DNA of 64,000 bases from Lachnospiraceae bacterium (GTDB lineage: Bacteria; Bacillota; Clostridia; Lachnospirales; Lachnospiraceae), in the NCBI GenBank assembly GCA_017621075.1, contig JAGATV010000030.1, positions 1 through 64,000 on the forward strand. The letters run 5' to 3'. The notes under the pieces are model-generated. The model saw nothing but the letters and a program-made list of their open reading frames with translations, was not told the origin of the DNA and did no database searches. Made by a program: the position numbers and the translations under genes. Below are positions 35,732 through 45,360 of this stretch, one piece after another. Positions within the stretch are counted from its first letter, which is position 1, and every line of letters begins with the position of its first letter.

Positions 35732-37171
35732 ATGAGCATTTTGGATGATACGGCAGTGGAACTGTCTGAGAAGATCAAAAAAGGCGAGATCAAGGTGAGA
35801 GAAGCGGTGGAAGCCGTTTTTGCGGTCATCGATCAAAAAGAGGCGCTGCTTAACTGTTATGTGACCCTGGAAAAAGAAAAGGCCTTAAAGAGGGCAGAGG
35901 AGGTCCAGGCGGGGATAGACGCAGGGGAACTGACGGGGCCCCTTGCGGGCGTGCCCTTTGCCATCAAGGATAACCTGTGTACGGAGGGAACTTTGACCAC
36001 CTGTTCCTCTAAGATATTGGAAAATTTTGTGCCCACCTACAGTGCGGAGGCTGTGATAAATCTGGAAAAAGCGGGAGCTGTCATCATCGGCAAGACCAAT
36101 ATGGATGAGTTTGCCATGGGAAGCACCACGGAAACCTCCTATTACGGTGTGACCCGCAATCCCCGCAACACGGACCATGTGCCCGGCGGCTCCTCCGGCG
36201 GTTCTGCGGCAGCGGTGGCGGCAGGGGAATGCTTTGCGGCCCTGGGCTCCGATACCGGCGGTTCCATCCGCCAGCCCGCATCCTACTGTGGTGTTGTGGG
36301 CATGAAGCCCACTTACGGCACGGTGTCCCGCTATGGGCTCATTGCCTACGGTTCCTCCCTGGACCAGATCGGACCGTTGACAAAAGATGTGCGGGATCTG
36401 GCCACGGTGCTGGAGACAATCGCCTCTTATGACGCCAAGGATTCCACCTCCATGAAACGGGATACCGATTTTACTTCTGCGCTGGTGGAGGATGTGGCAG
36501 GCATGCGCATCGGCATCCCCAGGGATTACTTTGGGGAGGGCCTGGACCCGGAGGTAAAACAGGCGGTGCTTTCTGCGGCAGAGGTGTTGAAAGCCAAGGG
36601 AGCAGTGGTGGAGGAATTTGATTTAAGTCTTGTGGAGTACGCCATCCCCACCTATTACACCATTGCTGCGGCAGAAGCCAGCTCCAATCTGGAGCGGTTC
36701 GACGGCGTCAAATACGGCTACCGCACCAAAGGCGTAGAGGATCTTCATGCCATGTACAAAAAGACCCGGTCGGAAGGCTTCGGCCCTGAGGTGAAGAGAC
36801 GTATCATGCTGGGGTCCTTTGTGTTAAGCTCCGGTTACTATGATGCCTATTATCTGAAGGCTTTGCGGGTGAAAGCGCTGATCAAAAAGGCCTTTGATGA
36901 TGCTTTCTCCAAATATGATATGATCCTGGGACCTGTGGCGCCCACCACGGCGCCCAAGCTGGGGGAGAGCCTTTCCGATCCCCTTAAGATGTATCTGGGA
37001 GACATTTATACCATCTCCGTAAATCTGGCGGGGCTGCCGGCATTAAGCGTCCCCTGCGGCGTGGACCAAAAGGGTCTGCCCATCGGCGTGCAGCTCATTG
37101 GCGACTGTTTCCAGGAAAAGAAGCTGATCCGTGCTGCATACACTTATGAATGTGCTGTGAAGGGAGACTGA
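35732..37171 (+). CDS. gatA: Asp/Glu-tRNA amidotransferase subunit A
   Basis: The amidase subunit, 479 residues, which releases ammonia from glutamine for the amidotransferase. The Ser-cisSer-Lys triad is visible: Lys in FAIKDNLCTEG (about residue 77), GGSSGGSAAAVAAGE and the nucleophile serine in GSDTGGSIRQPA (about 176). The rest follows the amidase signature family with LPALSVPCG near the C-terminus. It is in the operon aspS-gatC-gatA-gatB, ending 2 bases before gatB. Confidence 0.95.
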   Translation: MSILDDTAVELSEKIKKGEIKVREAVEAVFAVIDQKEALLNCYVTLEKEKALKRAEEVQAGIDAGELTGPLAGVPFAIKDNLCTEGTLTTCSSKILENFVPTYSAEAVINLEKAGAVIIGKTNMDEFAMGSTTETSYYGVTRNPRNTDHVPGGSSGGSAAAVAAGECFAALGSDTGGSIRQPASYCGVVGMKPTYGTVSRYGLIAYGSSLDQIGPLTKDVRDLATVLETIASYDAKDSTSMKRDTDFTSALVEDVAGMRIGIPRDYFGEGLDPEVKQAVLSAAEVLKAKGAVVEEFDLSLVEYAIPTYYTIAAAEASSNLERFDGVKYGYRTKGVEDLHAMYKKTRSEGFGPEVKRRIMLGSFVLSSGYYDAYYLKALRVKALIKKAFDDAFSKYDMILGPVAPTTAPKLGESLSDPLKMYLGDIYTISVNLAGLPALSVPCGVDQKGLPIGVQLIGDCFQEKKLIRAAYTYECAVKGD

Positions 37172-37173
37172 CT

Positions 37174-38610
37174 ATGGGAAAACAATATGAAACCGTCATT
37201 GGCCTGGAAGTTCATATAGAGCTTGCCACCAAAACAAAGATATTCTGCGGATGTTCCACGGCTTTCGGCGGAGCACCCAATACCCATACCTGTCCGGTAT
37301 GCACCGGGATGCCCGGCTCTCTGCCCGTGCTCAATAAACAGGTGGTGGAATATGCCGTGGGGGTGGGGCTTGCCACCAACTGCAGCATTACCCAATATTG
37401 TAAATTTGACAGAAAGAATTACTTTTACCCGGATAATCCCCAGAACTATCAGATTTCCCAGTTATATCTGCCTGTCTGCCATGACGGCTATGTAGAGATA
37501 GAGACAGAGGGCGGGGTCAGAAAAGTGGGTATCCATGAGATCCACATGGAGGAGGATGCGGGCAAGCTGATCCACGATGACTGGGAGGATTGTTCCCTGG
37601 TGGATTACAACCGCTCCGGTGTGCCTTTGATCGAGATCGTATCGGAACCTGATATGAGAAGTGCCGAGGAAGTGATTGCTTATCTGGAGAAGCTGCGCAT
37701 GATCGTGCAATATCTGGGAGCTTCTGACTGTAAGCTTCAGGAGGGCTCCATGAGGGCGGACGTGAATCTGTCTGTCAGGGAAGCCGGCAGTGAGAAATTG
37801 GGCACCCGCACGGAAATGAAGAATCTCAATTCCTTCCGGGCCATTGCAAGGGCCATTGAAGGGGAACGTGAGAGGCAGATCGAACTTCTGGAGGCGGGAA
37901 AGGACGTACTCCAGGAGACCAGGCGGTGGGACGATGCAAAAGAGTGTTCCTACCCTATGCGGTCCAAGGAGGATGCCCAGGACTATCGGTATTTCCCGGA
38001 CCCGGATCTGGTGCCTGTGTACATCAGTGAGGAATGGCTGGAACAGATCAAGGCATCACAGCCGGAGTTCCGCACTGAGAAGATGAAGCGGTATAAAGAG
38101 GAATATGACATTCCGGATTATGATATTGAGATCATTACCGGTTCCAAGCGTATGGCGGATCTGTTTGAGGAGACCACAGCCCTTTGCGGACAGCCCAAGA
38201 AGGTGTCCAACTGGCTGATGGTGGAGACCTTGAGGCTTTTGAAGGAGAACGGTCTGGAACCTCAGGATATCGGATTTTCAGCCCAACATCTGGCGGCGCT
38301 GATCACTCTGGTGGACCGGAAGGTCATCAACTCCTCCGTGGCCAAGGAAGTTTTTGAAGTCATGTCCCGGGAAGATGTGGATCCGGTTAAGTATGTGGAG
38401 GAAAAAGGTCTTAAGACCGTGAATGATGAAGGCGCATTGAAAAAGACCATAGAAGAGATCCTTGCGGCAAATCCCCAGTCTGTGGAAGATTATAGAAACG
38501 GTAAGGAAAAAGCCATCGGATTTTTGGTGGGGCAGACCATGAAGGCCATGAAGGGCAAAGCCGACCCTGCCGGTGTGAATGCCCTGCTTAGGGAGGCTTT
38601 GTCCAAGTAG
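37174..38610 (+). CDS. gatB: Asp/Glu-tRNA amidotransferase subunit B
   Basis: The kinase/amidotransferase and tRNA-binding subunit, 478 residues. It activates the Asp- or Glu-charged tRNA with ATP and adds ammonia from GatA. It shows the N-terminal VIGLEVHIELATKTKIFCGC, the metal-binding region with NTHTCPVCTGMPGSLP and the tail domain (about 325-478) with VNALLREAL at the end. The start at 37174 is supported by AAGGGAG 7 bases upstream; an in-frame GTG at 37150 lies inside gatA. It is the last gene of the operon and is convergent with the gene at 38621. Confidence 0.95.
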   Translation: MGKQYETVIGLEVHIELATKTKIFCGCSTAFGGAPNTHTCPVCTGMPGSLPVLNKQVVEYAVGVGLATNCSITQYCKFDRKNYFYPDNPQNYQISQLYLPVCHDGYVEIETEGGVRKVGIHEIHMEEDAGKLIHDDWEDCSLVDYNRSGVPLIEIVSEPDMRSAEEVIAYLEKLRMIVQYLGASDCKLQEGSMRADVNLSVREAGSEKLGTRTEMKNLNSFRAIARAIEGERERQIELLEAGKDVLQETRRWDDAKECSYPMRSKEDAQDYRYFPDPDLVPVYISEEWLEQIKASQPEFRTEKMKRYKEEYDIPDYDIEIITGSKRMADLFEETTALCGQPKKVSNWLMVETLRLLKENGLEPQDIGFSAQHLAALITLVDRKVINSSVAKEVFEVMSREDVDPVKYVEEKGLKTVNDEGALKKTIEEILAANPQSVEDYRNGKEKAIGFLVGQTMKAMKGKADPAGVNALLREALSK

Positions 38611-38620
38611 GCTGCGAGAG

Positions 38621-39379
38621 TCACTGTTTGAAAAGGTAATCAATGAATTGGGCTGTCATTTCGGGACGGGTGGTATTGGATACGATTCCAAGGACCACCC
38701 GTTTTCCGCTGCTTTCCTGGAATACATAATTATTCATCAGCCCCTCACAGCTTTCTACATAGATCCCTACGGGGATGGGATCTTCCATGAGCTCCGGTTT
38801 GGAGGGGTCCGGGATCTCGGGATCAAAGGAGGTATCGGTATTGGTTTCGGCCTCATAGATCTGTTGTACTAAAGGGAAATCCACATAATAGAAATAGGGC
38901 TCGTATTCCGCGATCTGTTCTTCTGTGAGGTGGTCGCGGATATCTGTGAAGGTGCCGCCGTTGGCATAATTCTCAAAGATTTGGTCGCCTGCGATCATCA
39001 CATCCAACTGGTAGGCGGCCATGTACATAGCCAGCTTTTCGGCGGATGCGGATGCGTTCACATCAAACTCATCGAAATTGACACTGACAGTACTGTCAAA
39101 GCCTGCTTCATACTTTTCGGGATCGTATCCGGCGTATTCCACAAATTCCCGGCTGTAAGCTTCTGCGTTTTCCAGTGCATAGCAGTTTAAGATGGCACCA
39201 TAAAGGATCTCCTCCTTTTTGGTGGCATACATATAGATCATGTAGAATGCAAAAATGCCGATCAGGATGACAGCAAGGGTGTGCCACCGGTAATATTCCC
39301 AGAAATATTGTACTTTTTGTTTGAAGGTGCCATGCTTTAAGGCTTCCCTTTCCTCTTTGAATTCATCCATTACGGCCAT
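38621..39379 (-). CDS. Membrane-anchored protein of unknown function
   Basis: A protein of about 252 residues (274 if a TTG at 39445 is used). A charged cytoplasmic N-terminus (MDEFKEEREALKHGTFKQKVQYFWEYYRWH) precedes one membrane helix (LAVILIGIFAFYMIYMYA). A soluble external domain of about 180 residues follows, rich in Asp, Glu and Tyr. I do not recognise a named family; similar proteins occur in Lachnospiraceae. The start is unclear: 39379 lies 12 bases after AAGG, while the TTG at 39445 has no ribosome binding site but adds a basic stretch. It is convergent with gatB 10 bases away and divergent from the DUF6106 gene. Confidence 0.65.
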   Translation of the reverse strand: MAVMDEFKEEREALKHGTFKQKVQYFWEYYRWHTLAVILIGIFAFYMIYMYATKKEEILYGAILNCYALENAEAYSREFVEYAGYDPEKYEAGFDSTVSVNFDEFDVNASASAEKLAMYMAAYQLDVMIAGDQIFENYANGGTFTDIRDHLTEEQIAEYEPYFYYVDFPLVQQIYEAETNTDTSFDPEIPDPSKPELMEDPIPVGIYVESCEGLMNNYVFQESSGKRVVLGIVSNTTRPEMTAQFIDYLFKQ

Positions 39380-39554
39380 GGAGCTGCCTGCCTTTCTCCG
39401 TAAGCCCGGGGTGGCCTTACGACGGTGATTCCCATTTTTGTTCAAGATATGTCATGATATTTATCATAAAAGGTTGTGTGGTGAATGTCAATGAAAGCAT
39501 TCTAATCCGTTTCTAAAAAAAGAATAAAAAGGGCTCCGATTTGAGAAAGCGTTC

Positions 39555-39583
39555 TTGCAACTTATAAGAAGATGTTATATCAT
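39555..39583 (+). promoter_or_regulatory. Candidate promoter of the DUF6106 gene
   Basis: TTGCAA, a 17-base spacer and TATCAT. An overlapping alternative is TTGAGA at 39541, 16 bases, TATAAG at 39563. Both fit the ATG at 39614. Confidence 0.45.
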
Positions 39584-39613
39584 TATGATAATAAGGGAAA
39601 GGACGTAAGAAAG

Positions 39614-40111
39614 ATGAATGATACTTATGTAGAATGTCTGGTGAAGGCTAAGGCTTCCAACGGTGTAAGACTGCTCAAGGGGCTGTTGATCACCCTGACG
39701 GTCCTCTTTGCCATGGTAATGTTTGTACTTGGTCCGGTGTTCCTTTTACTGGCGGTGATCACCGGCGTTGGTGCGTATTTTGCCAATATGTTTGCGGATG
39801 TGGAATATGAATATCTCTATCTGGACAAGGAGATTTCCGTGGACAGGGTCATGGCCAAATCCACCCGCAAGAAGGTGGCAACGTATTCCGTAGACCGTAT
39901 GGAGATCCTGGCGCCCGTGAAATCCTACCATTTGGATGCATACCGCAACCGCAAGGTAAAAGTGAAGGATTACAGCATCGGTGAGGAGCAGAAACCGGAT
40001 CTTCGCTATGCCATGTATTATGAGGGCGGGGAGATGATCCTTCTAAGCCCTTCCGAGGAACTGGTGAAGGCAGTCAGGAATGTGGCTCCCAGAAAAGTGT
40101 TCCTGGATTAA
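39614..40111 (+). CDS. DUF6106-like membrane protein
   Basis: A 165-residue protein beginning MNDTYVECLVKAKASNGVRLLKG. It has two membrane helices (about residues 24-58) and a C-terminal cytoplasmic domain resembling a pleckstrin-like fold. Its patch EYEYLYLDKEISVDRVMAKSTRKKVATY recalls bacterial PH-type lipid or peptide binding domains. I place it in DUF6106 by the opening pattern. No function is established. The start at 39614 is favoured by AAAGGA 10 bases upstream over the in-frame ATG at 39572. It stands alone ahead of guaB, which has its own promoter. Confidence 0.7.
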   Translation: MNDTYVECLVKAKASNGVRLLKGLLITLTVLFAMVMFVLGPVFLLLAVITGVGAYFANMFADVEYEYLYLDKEISVDRVMAKSTRKKVATYSVDRMEILAPVKSYHLDAYRNRKVKVKDYSIGEEQKPDLRYAMYYEGGEMILLSPSEELVKAVRNVAPRKVFLD

Positions 40112-40137
40112 ATCTGAAAATTTTATAAACTTTGTTG

Positions 40138-40166
40138 TTGACAGTGGAAATAATCTTTGATAAACT
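40138..40166 (+). promoter_or_regulatory. guaB promoter
   Basis: A perfect TTGACA, a 17-base spacer and TAAACT, 42 bases ahead of the guaB ATG. The leader is too short for a riboswitch. Confidence 0.7.
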
Positions 40167-40187
40167 CGTATGAAATCGTAAAACTAA

Positions 40188-41666
<1,479 letters not shown>

Positions 41667-41698
41667 GTCGGCGCAGAACAATAATATATGAAAGTCAG

Positions 41699-41737
41699 GG
41701 CCTGTGTTCCGGGATTGCGGAATGCAGGCCTCTTTTT
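41699..41737 (+). terminator. guaB terminator
   Basis: The stem GGCCTGTGTTCCG pairs with CGGAATGCAGGCC (one mismatched pair in the middle), with a short loop, followed by TCTTTTT. Confidence 0.8.
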
Positions 41738-41790
41738 ACCTGGTACTATTGGGCAAATTGTTGAAAAAGGTATACTTTTTTGAAAAAACA

Positions 41791-41799
41791 TGGTAAAAT
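41791..41799 (+). promoter_or_regulatory. Extended -10 promoter element of the GGDEF-EAL gene
   Basis: TGGTAAAAT is an extended -10 (TGn plus TAAAAT), 38 bases before the start codon. No good -35 hexamer is present, which is normal for extended -10 promoters. Confidence 0.45.
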
Positions 41800-41836
41800 A
41801 TCAACAAATATGTTTCGCTAAAACAGTGAGGTTAAT

Positions 41837-44434
41837 GTGCAGACCATATCTTTTCAGGAATTAATTGATAAAGACAATCTCCAGCATCTTCAGGATGAAT
41901 TCTGTAAGGTGCTGGGTGTTTATGCTTATTGCCTGGATGGTGAAGGAGAAAAACTGACCGGGATGTCGGGACCCGGCAGGGAGCTTGCAGGCGCCCGGGA
42001 ACTTCTTGATGCGGAAGTGGTACATGCTGTGTTGTCCAGGGTAGAGGGAGGTTCTCTCGAGGAACAGGCGGTGGAGGAGACAGAGAATGCCAGGATTGCC
42101 GCAGTTGCCATCAGGGTATCGGAGGATTCCTTCCTCTACTATGTGGTGATGGATATCAGTGATAGGGAATCCCACCGATTTTATGAAATATTGGATCTGC
42201 TCCGTGATGTGTATCAGTCCGTGTTCGCCAGCCAGATGTCCTGTTTCAGCGCAGAAGCGGAGAGCAGGAGCAGCCGGTATGCGCAGTTGGAGATGGGCAG
42301 AACGGTCCATGCCCTGGAGACTACCACAAGGATCGTGCAGCTTTTGGACAGCGATGCCCAGATCGAGCAGATCATGAAAGAGTGGGCTGCCATACTGGCA
42401 GAGTATCTTGAGGTGGATACCGCACAGATCTTTCGTCTGAACAGCGAAGATGATACCATGGATGTGCTCTGCGAGTGGTGCGATGCGGGACAGGTGTCCT
42501 TTTTTGACAAGACCAGCCACATACCTTCCTACGATTTCCTGCAGATCGAAAAGCCTCTTGTGGTATCTTCCGACAGCAGGGATCTTGCATGCTATGAGGC
42601 GGTGCGTCAGATCGGAATGCAGGCGGTGATGCTTTTCCCCATCCTTTGTCAGGGCAATAACGGCAATATGGTATTGTCCCTAAATTACCGAAAGCAGAAA
42701 CATCGCTGGAGTGTGGAGGAGATCCGTTTTACTGCCGATGCAGTCAGGATTCTGCAGAGCATACTGACCAGACGTATCCAGAAGAACAGTCTGGCAAGCT
42801 CTTATGAGGTGTTAAAAGCGATCCTGGACAATGTAGGCTGCGCCGTGTATGTCACGGATCCCAAAAGCGGCAATATTATCTTTGCAAACAATATGCTTAG
42901 GAAGACCTTTGCCGCAGAGTGGAAGAATGGGACGCTTCAGGCACTGGTGGAGCAGGAGGCAAGGCCGAACGCAGGCGGCGGCTCTTATGAGATCTTTTAT
43001 GGGGAAAGAGAATCCTGGTACGATTTGATCTACAGGAAGATTCCCTGGGTGGACGGTTCGGAAGTGATGCTGTACTCCCTGTATGATATCACGGACCGCA
43101 AGATTTATCAGAAGAAGATAGAACAACAGGCGTACACGGATTTCCTGACAGGTTTATATAACCGTATGTGTTGTGAGAAGGATCTGGCAAGGCAGGTTGA
43201 TGAGGCAAGGAGAAACGGCACAAAAGGTGCTATCATTTATCTGGATCTGGATGATTTCAAGCATATCAATGACGGACTGGGACACCAGTACGGCGATGTG
43301 CTGTTAAAGTCCATTTCCCATTCTCTTAGGGATATTCAGGGTATACAGAACAACTGTTACCGCATGGGCGGAGATGAGTTTGTCATTGTCATACCGCCGG
43401 AATCCTATAACCGTTTTGAGGAGATCGTGGACAATATCAAGAAAGTGTTCAGCAGGCCCTGGTATCTGAAGGATGCAGACTATTACTGTACAACCAGCAT
43501 GGGCATCGTGACCTTTCCGGATTCCGGGGATTCTGTGGCGGATCTGATCAAGAAGGCGGATATTGCCATGTATGAGGCCAAAAAAGGCGGAAAGAATCGC
43601 ACGGCCACTTACAGTGAAGGGCAGACTTCGGCCTCCGGCAGGCGCCTTGATATGGAAAAGAACATGCGGGATGCCACAGTGGATGGATATAAAGAATTTG
43701 AAGTCTACTATCAGCCCATCATTGATATCCGCAACCGGGAAAAGAAGTGCGTGGGTGCAGAAGCGCTGATCCGTTGGAACAGTACCAAGCTGGGATTTAT
43801 CTCTCCCGGGGAATTCATCCCCCTGGCAGAGTATCTGGGGCTGATCAATCCCATCGGCAATCATGTGCTGGAGGAAGCCTGTAAGGATTGCCGCAGGTGG
43901 AATGAGAACGGCTATCCGGATTTTCGGGTGAACGTCAATCTGTCGGTGGTGCAGCTTTTGCAGACGGATGTGGTGGAGATTGTGGAAGAGACCTTACAAA
44001 AAACAGGGCTGAACCCCAGAAATCTGACCTTGGAAGTGACGGAGAGCCTGGCCATCAATGATATGAGCCGGATGAAGATCATCCTAAATAAGATCAAGGC
44101 GCTGGGGGTATCTTTGGCGCTGGACGATTTTGGTACGGGGTATTCTGCCCTGAATCATATCCGGGAGATCCCCATTGATGTGATCAAGGTGGACCAGAGC
44201 TTTGTGAAGGAATTGACGGAGGACGCCTATTCACAGTCCTTTATCAAGCTGGTAGCAGAGCTTGCCCATACCATCGGAATGGATATCTGCGTGGAAGGCA
44301 TCGAGACCGCTTCTCAGTTTAAGGTGCTGCAGGGGATGAAGGTAAGATATATCCAGGGATTTTATTTTGACCGTCCCATGCCGAAGCGTCAGTTTGAAGA
44401 AAAATATGTTGCAAAAAAGGGAAGAACCATGTAA
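41837..44434 (+). CDS. Multi-domain c-di-GMP protein: PocR-like, GAF, PAS, GGDEF, EAL
   Basis: An 865-residue cytoplasmic signalling protein. The N-terminus (about 1-110) resembles a PocR ligand-binding domain (FQELIDKDNLQHLQDEFCKVLGVYAY). A GAF-like region follows at about 155-310 and a PAS domain at about 315-425 (ILDNVGCAVYVTDPKSGNIIFAN, YDITDRK). The GGDEF domain has an intact YRMGGDEFVIV at about 510. The EAL domain carries GAEALIRW (about 642), LEVTES, DDFGTGYS and EGIETAS. Both catalytic signatures are intact, so it could make and break c-di-GMP, with the sensors choosing the direction. Start is GTG at 41837 with GTGAGG upstream. A promoter for the next operon overlaps its last codons. 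Confidence 0.9.
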   Translation: MQTISFQELIDKDNLQHLQDEFCKVLGVYAYCLDGEGEKLTGMSGPGRELAGARELLDAEVVHAVLSRVEGGSLEEQAVEETENARIAAVAIRVSEDSFLYYVVMDISDRESHRFYEILDLLRDVYQSVFASQMSCFSAEAESRSSRYAQLEMGRTVHALETTTRIVQLLDSDAQIEQIMKEWAAILAEYLEVDTAQIFRLNSEDDTMDVLCEWCDAGQVSFFDKTSHIPSYDFLQIEKPLVVSSDSRDLACYEAVRQIGMQAVMLFPILCQGNNGNMVLSLNYRKQKHRWSVEEIRFTADAVRILQSILTRRIQKNSLASSYEVLKAILDNVGCAVYVTDPKSGNIIFANNMLRKTFAAEWKNGTLQALVEQEARPNAGGGSYEIFYGERESWYDLIYRKIPWVDGSEVMLYSLYDITDRKIYQKKIEQQAYTDFLTGLYNRMCCEKDLARQVDEARRNGTKGAIIYLDLDDFKHINDGLGHQYGDVLLKSISHSLRDIQGIQNNCYRMGGDEFVIVIPPESYNRFEEIVDNIKKVFSRPWYLKDADYYCTTSMGIVTFPDSGDSVADLIKKADIAMYEAKKGGKNRTATYSEGQTSASGRRLDMEKNMRDATVDGYKEFEVYYQPIIDIRNREKKCVGAEALIRWNSTKLGFISPGEFIPLAEYLGLINPIGNHVLEEACKDCRRWNENGYPDFRVNVNLSVVQLLQTDVVEIVEETLQKTGLNPRNLTLEVTESLAINDMSRMKIILNKIKALGVSLALDDFGTGYSALNHIREIPIDVIKVDQSFVKELTEDAYSQSFIKLVAELAHTIGMDICVEGIETASQFKVLQGMKVRYIQGFYFDRPMPKRQFEEKYVAKKGRTM

Positions 44435-44437
44435 TAT
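44409..44437 (+). promoter_or_regulatory. Promoter of the ZTP riboswitch-purO-purH operon
   Basis: TTGCAA, a 17-base spacer and TAATAT. Transcription would start near 44444, exactly at the 5' edge of the riboswitch. The hexamers lie in the last codons of the GGDEF-EAL gene. Confidence 0.65.
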
Positions 44438-44445
44438 AAGTACAG

Positions 44446-44565
44446 TGGCTGCACAACTGGCGGATTGTGGGAGTACCTACGGGGAGTGCAGCAGATATGA
44501 GAGCCGGCCGCCTGGGCAGAACTTTTTGTGATGCCCGGACAGTTGGCTTCTTTTGTCGGAATCTG
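44446..44565 (+). promoter_or_regulatory. ZTP/ZMP (pfl) riboswitch
   Basis: Hallmarks of the pfl motif are present in order: P1 stem GCTGCAC (44448-44454) with GTGCAGC (44486-44492), internal ACTGGCG, ACGGGGAG in the first domain, and the second conserved block CCGCCTGGGCA at 44508-44518. A downstream segment (TGCCCGG at 44532-44538, then GTTGGCTTCTTTT) can pair with GGGCA and AGCC of the aptamer to form a terminator-like stem. ZTP or ZMP binding would therefore favour read-through. It precedes genes that consume ZMP (AICAR), which matches the known biology of this class. Confidence 0.88.
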
Positions 44566-44626
44566 CAAAGGCAGAGGAAAACAGAGCATGCGACAATAAG
44601 GGAACCCCAATGAAGGAGGAAGAAGT

Positions 44627-45334
44627 ATGTTATCACTGGAACAGGAACTGAAAAATAATGCCTATCCCGGAAGAGGCATCGTGATCGGAAAGTCGGCGGA
44701 CGGCAACTATGCGGTGACTGCTTATTTTATCATGGGCAGGAGCTCCAACAGCCGTAACCGTGTGTTCGTGACAGAGGGAGAAGGAATCCGCACGGAGGCT
44801 TTTGATCCTTCCAAGCTGGAGGACCCCAGCCTGATCATCTATGCCCCTGTCAGAGTACTGGGTGACAGGACCATCGTGACCAACGGTGATCAGACCGACA
44901 CCATCTATGAGGGCTTCCAGAAGGGCCTTTCTTTTGAACAATCCTTAAGAAGCAGGGAGTTTGAGCCTGACGGACCCAATTATACCCCTCGTATTTCCGG
45001 CGTGATGCAGGTAAAGGACGGACAGTACCATTATGCAATGTCCATCTTGAAGAGCAATCAGGGCAACCCGGATTCCTGTCAGCGTTTTACCTATACTTAT
45101 GAGAATCCTCTGGCCGGCGAAGGACATTTTATCCACACCTATATGCATGACGGCAATCCTCTTCCCAGCTTTGCGGGAGAGCCCAAGAGCGTGGAGATCC
45201 CCAGTGATATGGAAGCGTTTACGAAGATGCTTTGGGACAGCTTAAATGAGGACAATAAGGTATCCCTGTTCGTAAGATACATCGATATCGCTACCGGTAA
45301 ATATGAGACCAGGATCGTCAATAAAAATCATTGA
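44627..45334 (+). CDS. purO: IMP cyclohydrolase, PurO-like
   Basis: Closes FAICAR to IMP, the last step of purine synthesis. It is a 235-residue single-domain protein of the archaeal-type cyclohydrolase family (N-terminal nucleophile hydrolase fold), with YPGRGIVIGKSADGNYAVTAYFIMGRSSNSRNRVF near the start and TYTYENPLAGEGHFIHTY in the second half. It is unrelated to the MGS-like cyclohydrolase domain of bifunctional PurH. AGGAGG lies 7 bases before the ATG. It is the first gene after the ZTP riboswitch and is followed after 26 bases by the transformylase gene. Confidence 0.85.
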   Translation: MLSLEQELKNNAYPGRGIVIGKSADGNYAVTAYFIMGRSSNSRNRVFVTEGEGIRTEAFDPSKLEDPSLIIYAPVRVLGDRTIVTNGDQTDTIYEGFQKGLSFEQSLRSREFEPDGPNYTPRISGVMQVKDGQYHYAMSILKSNQGNPDSCQRFTYTYENPLAGEGHFIHTYMHDGNPLPSFAGEPKSVEIPSDMEAFTKMLWDSLNEDNKVSLFVRYIDIATGKYETRIVNKNH

Positions 45335-45360
45335 TTGTAAATAGTAAACGGAGGAAAAAC

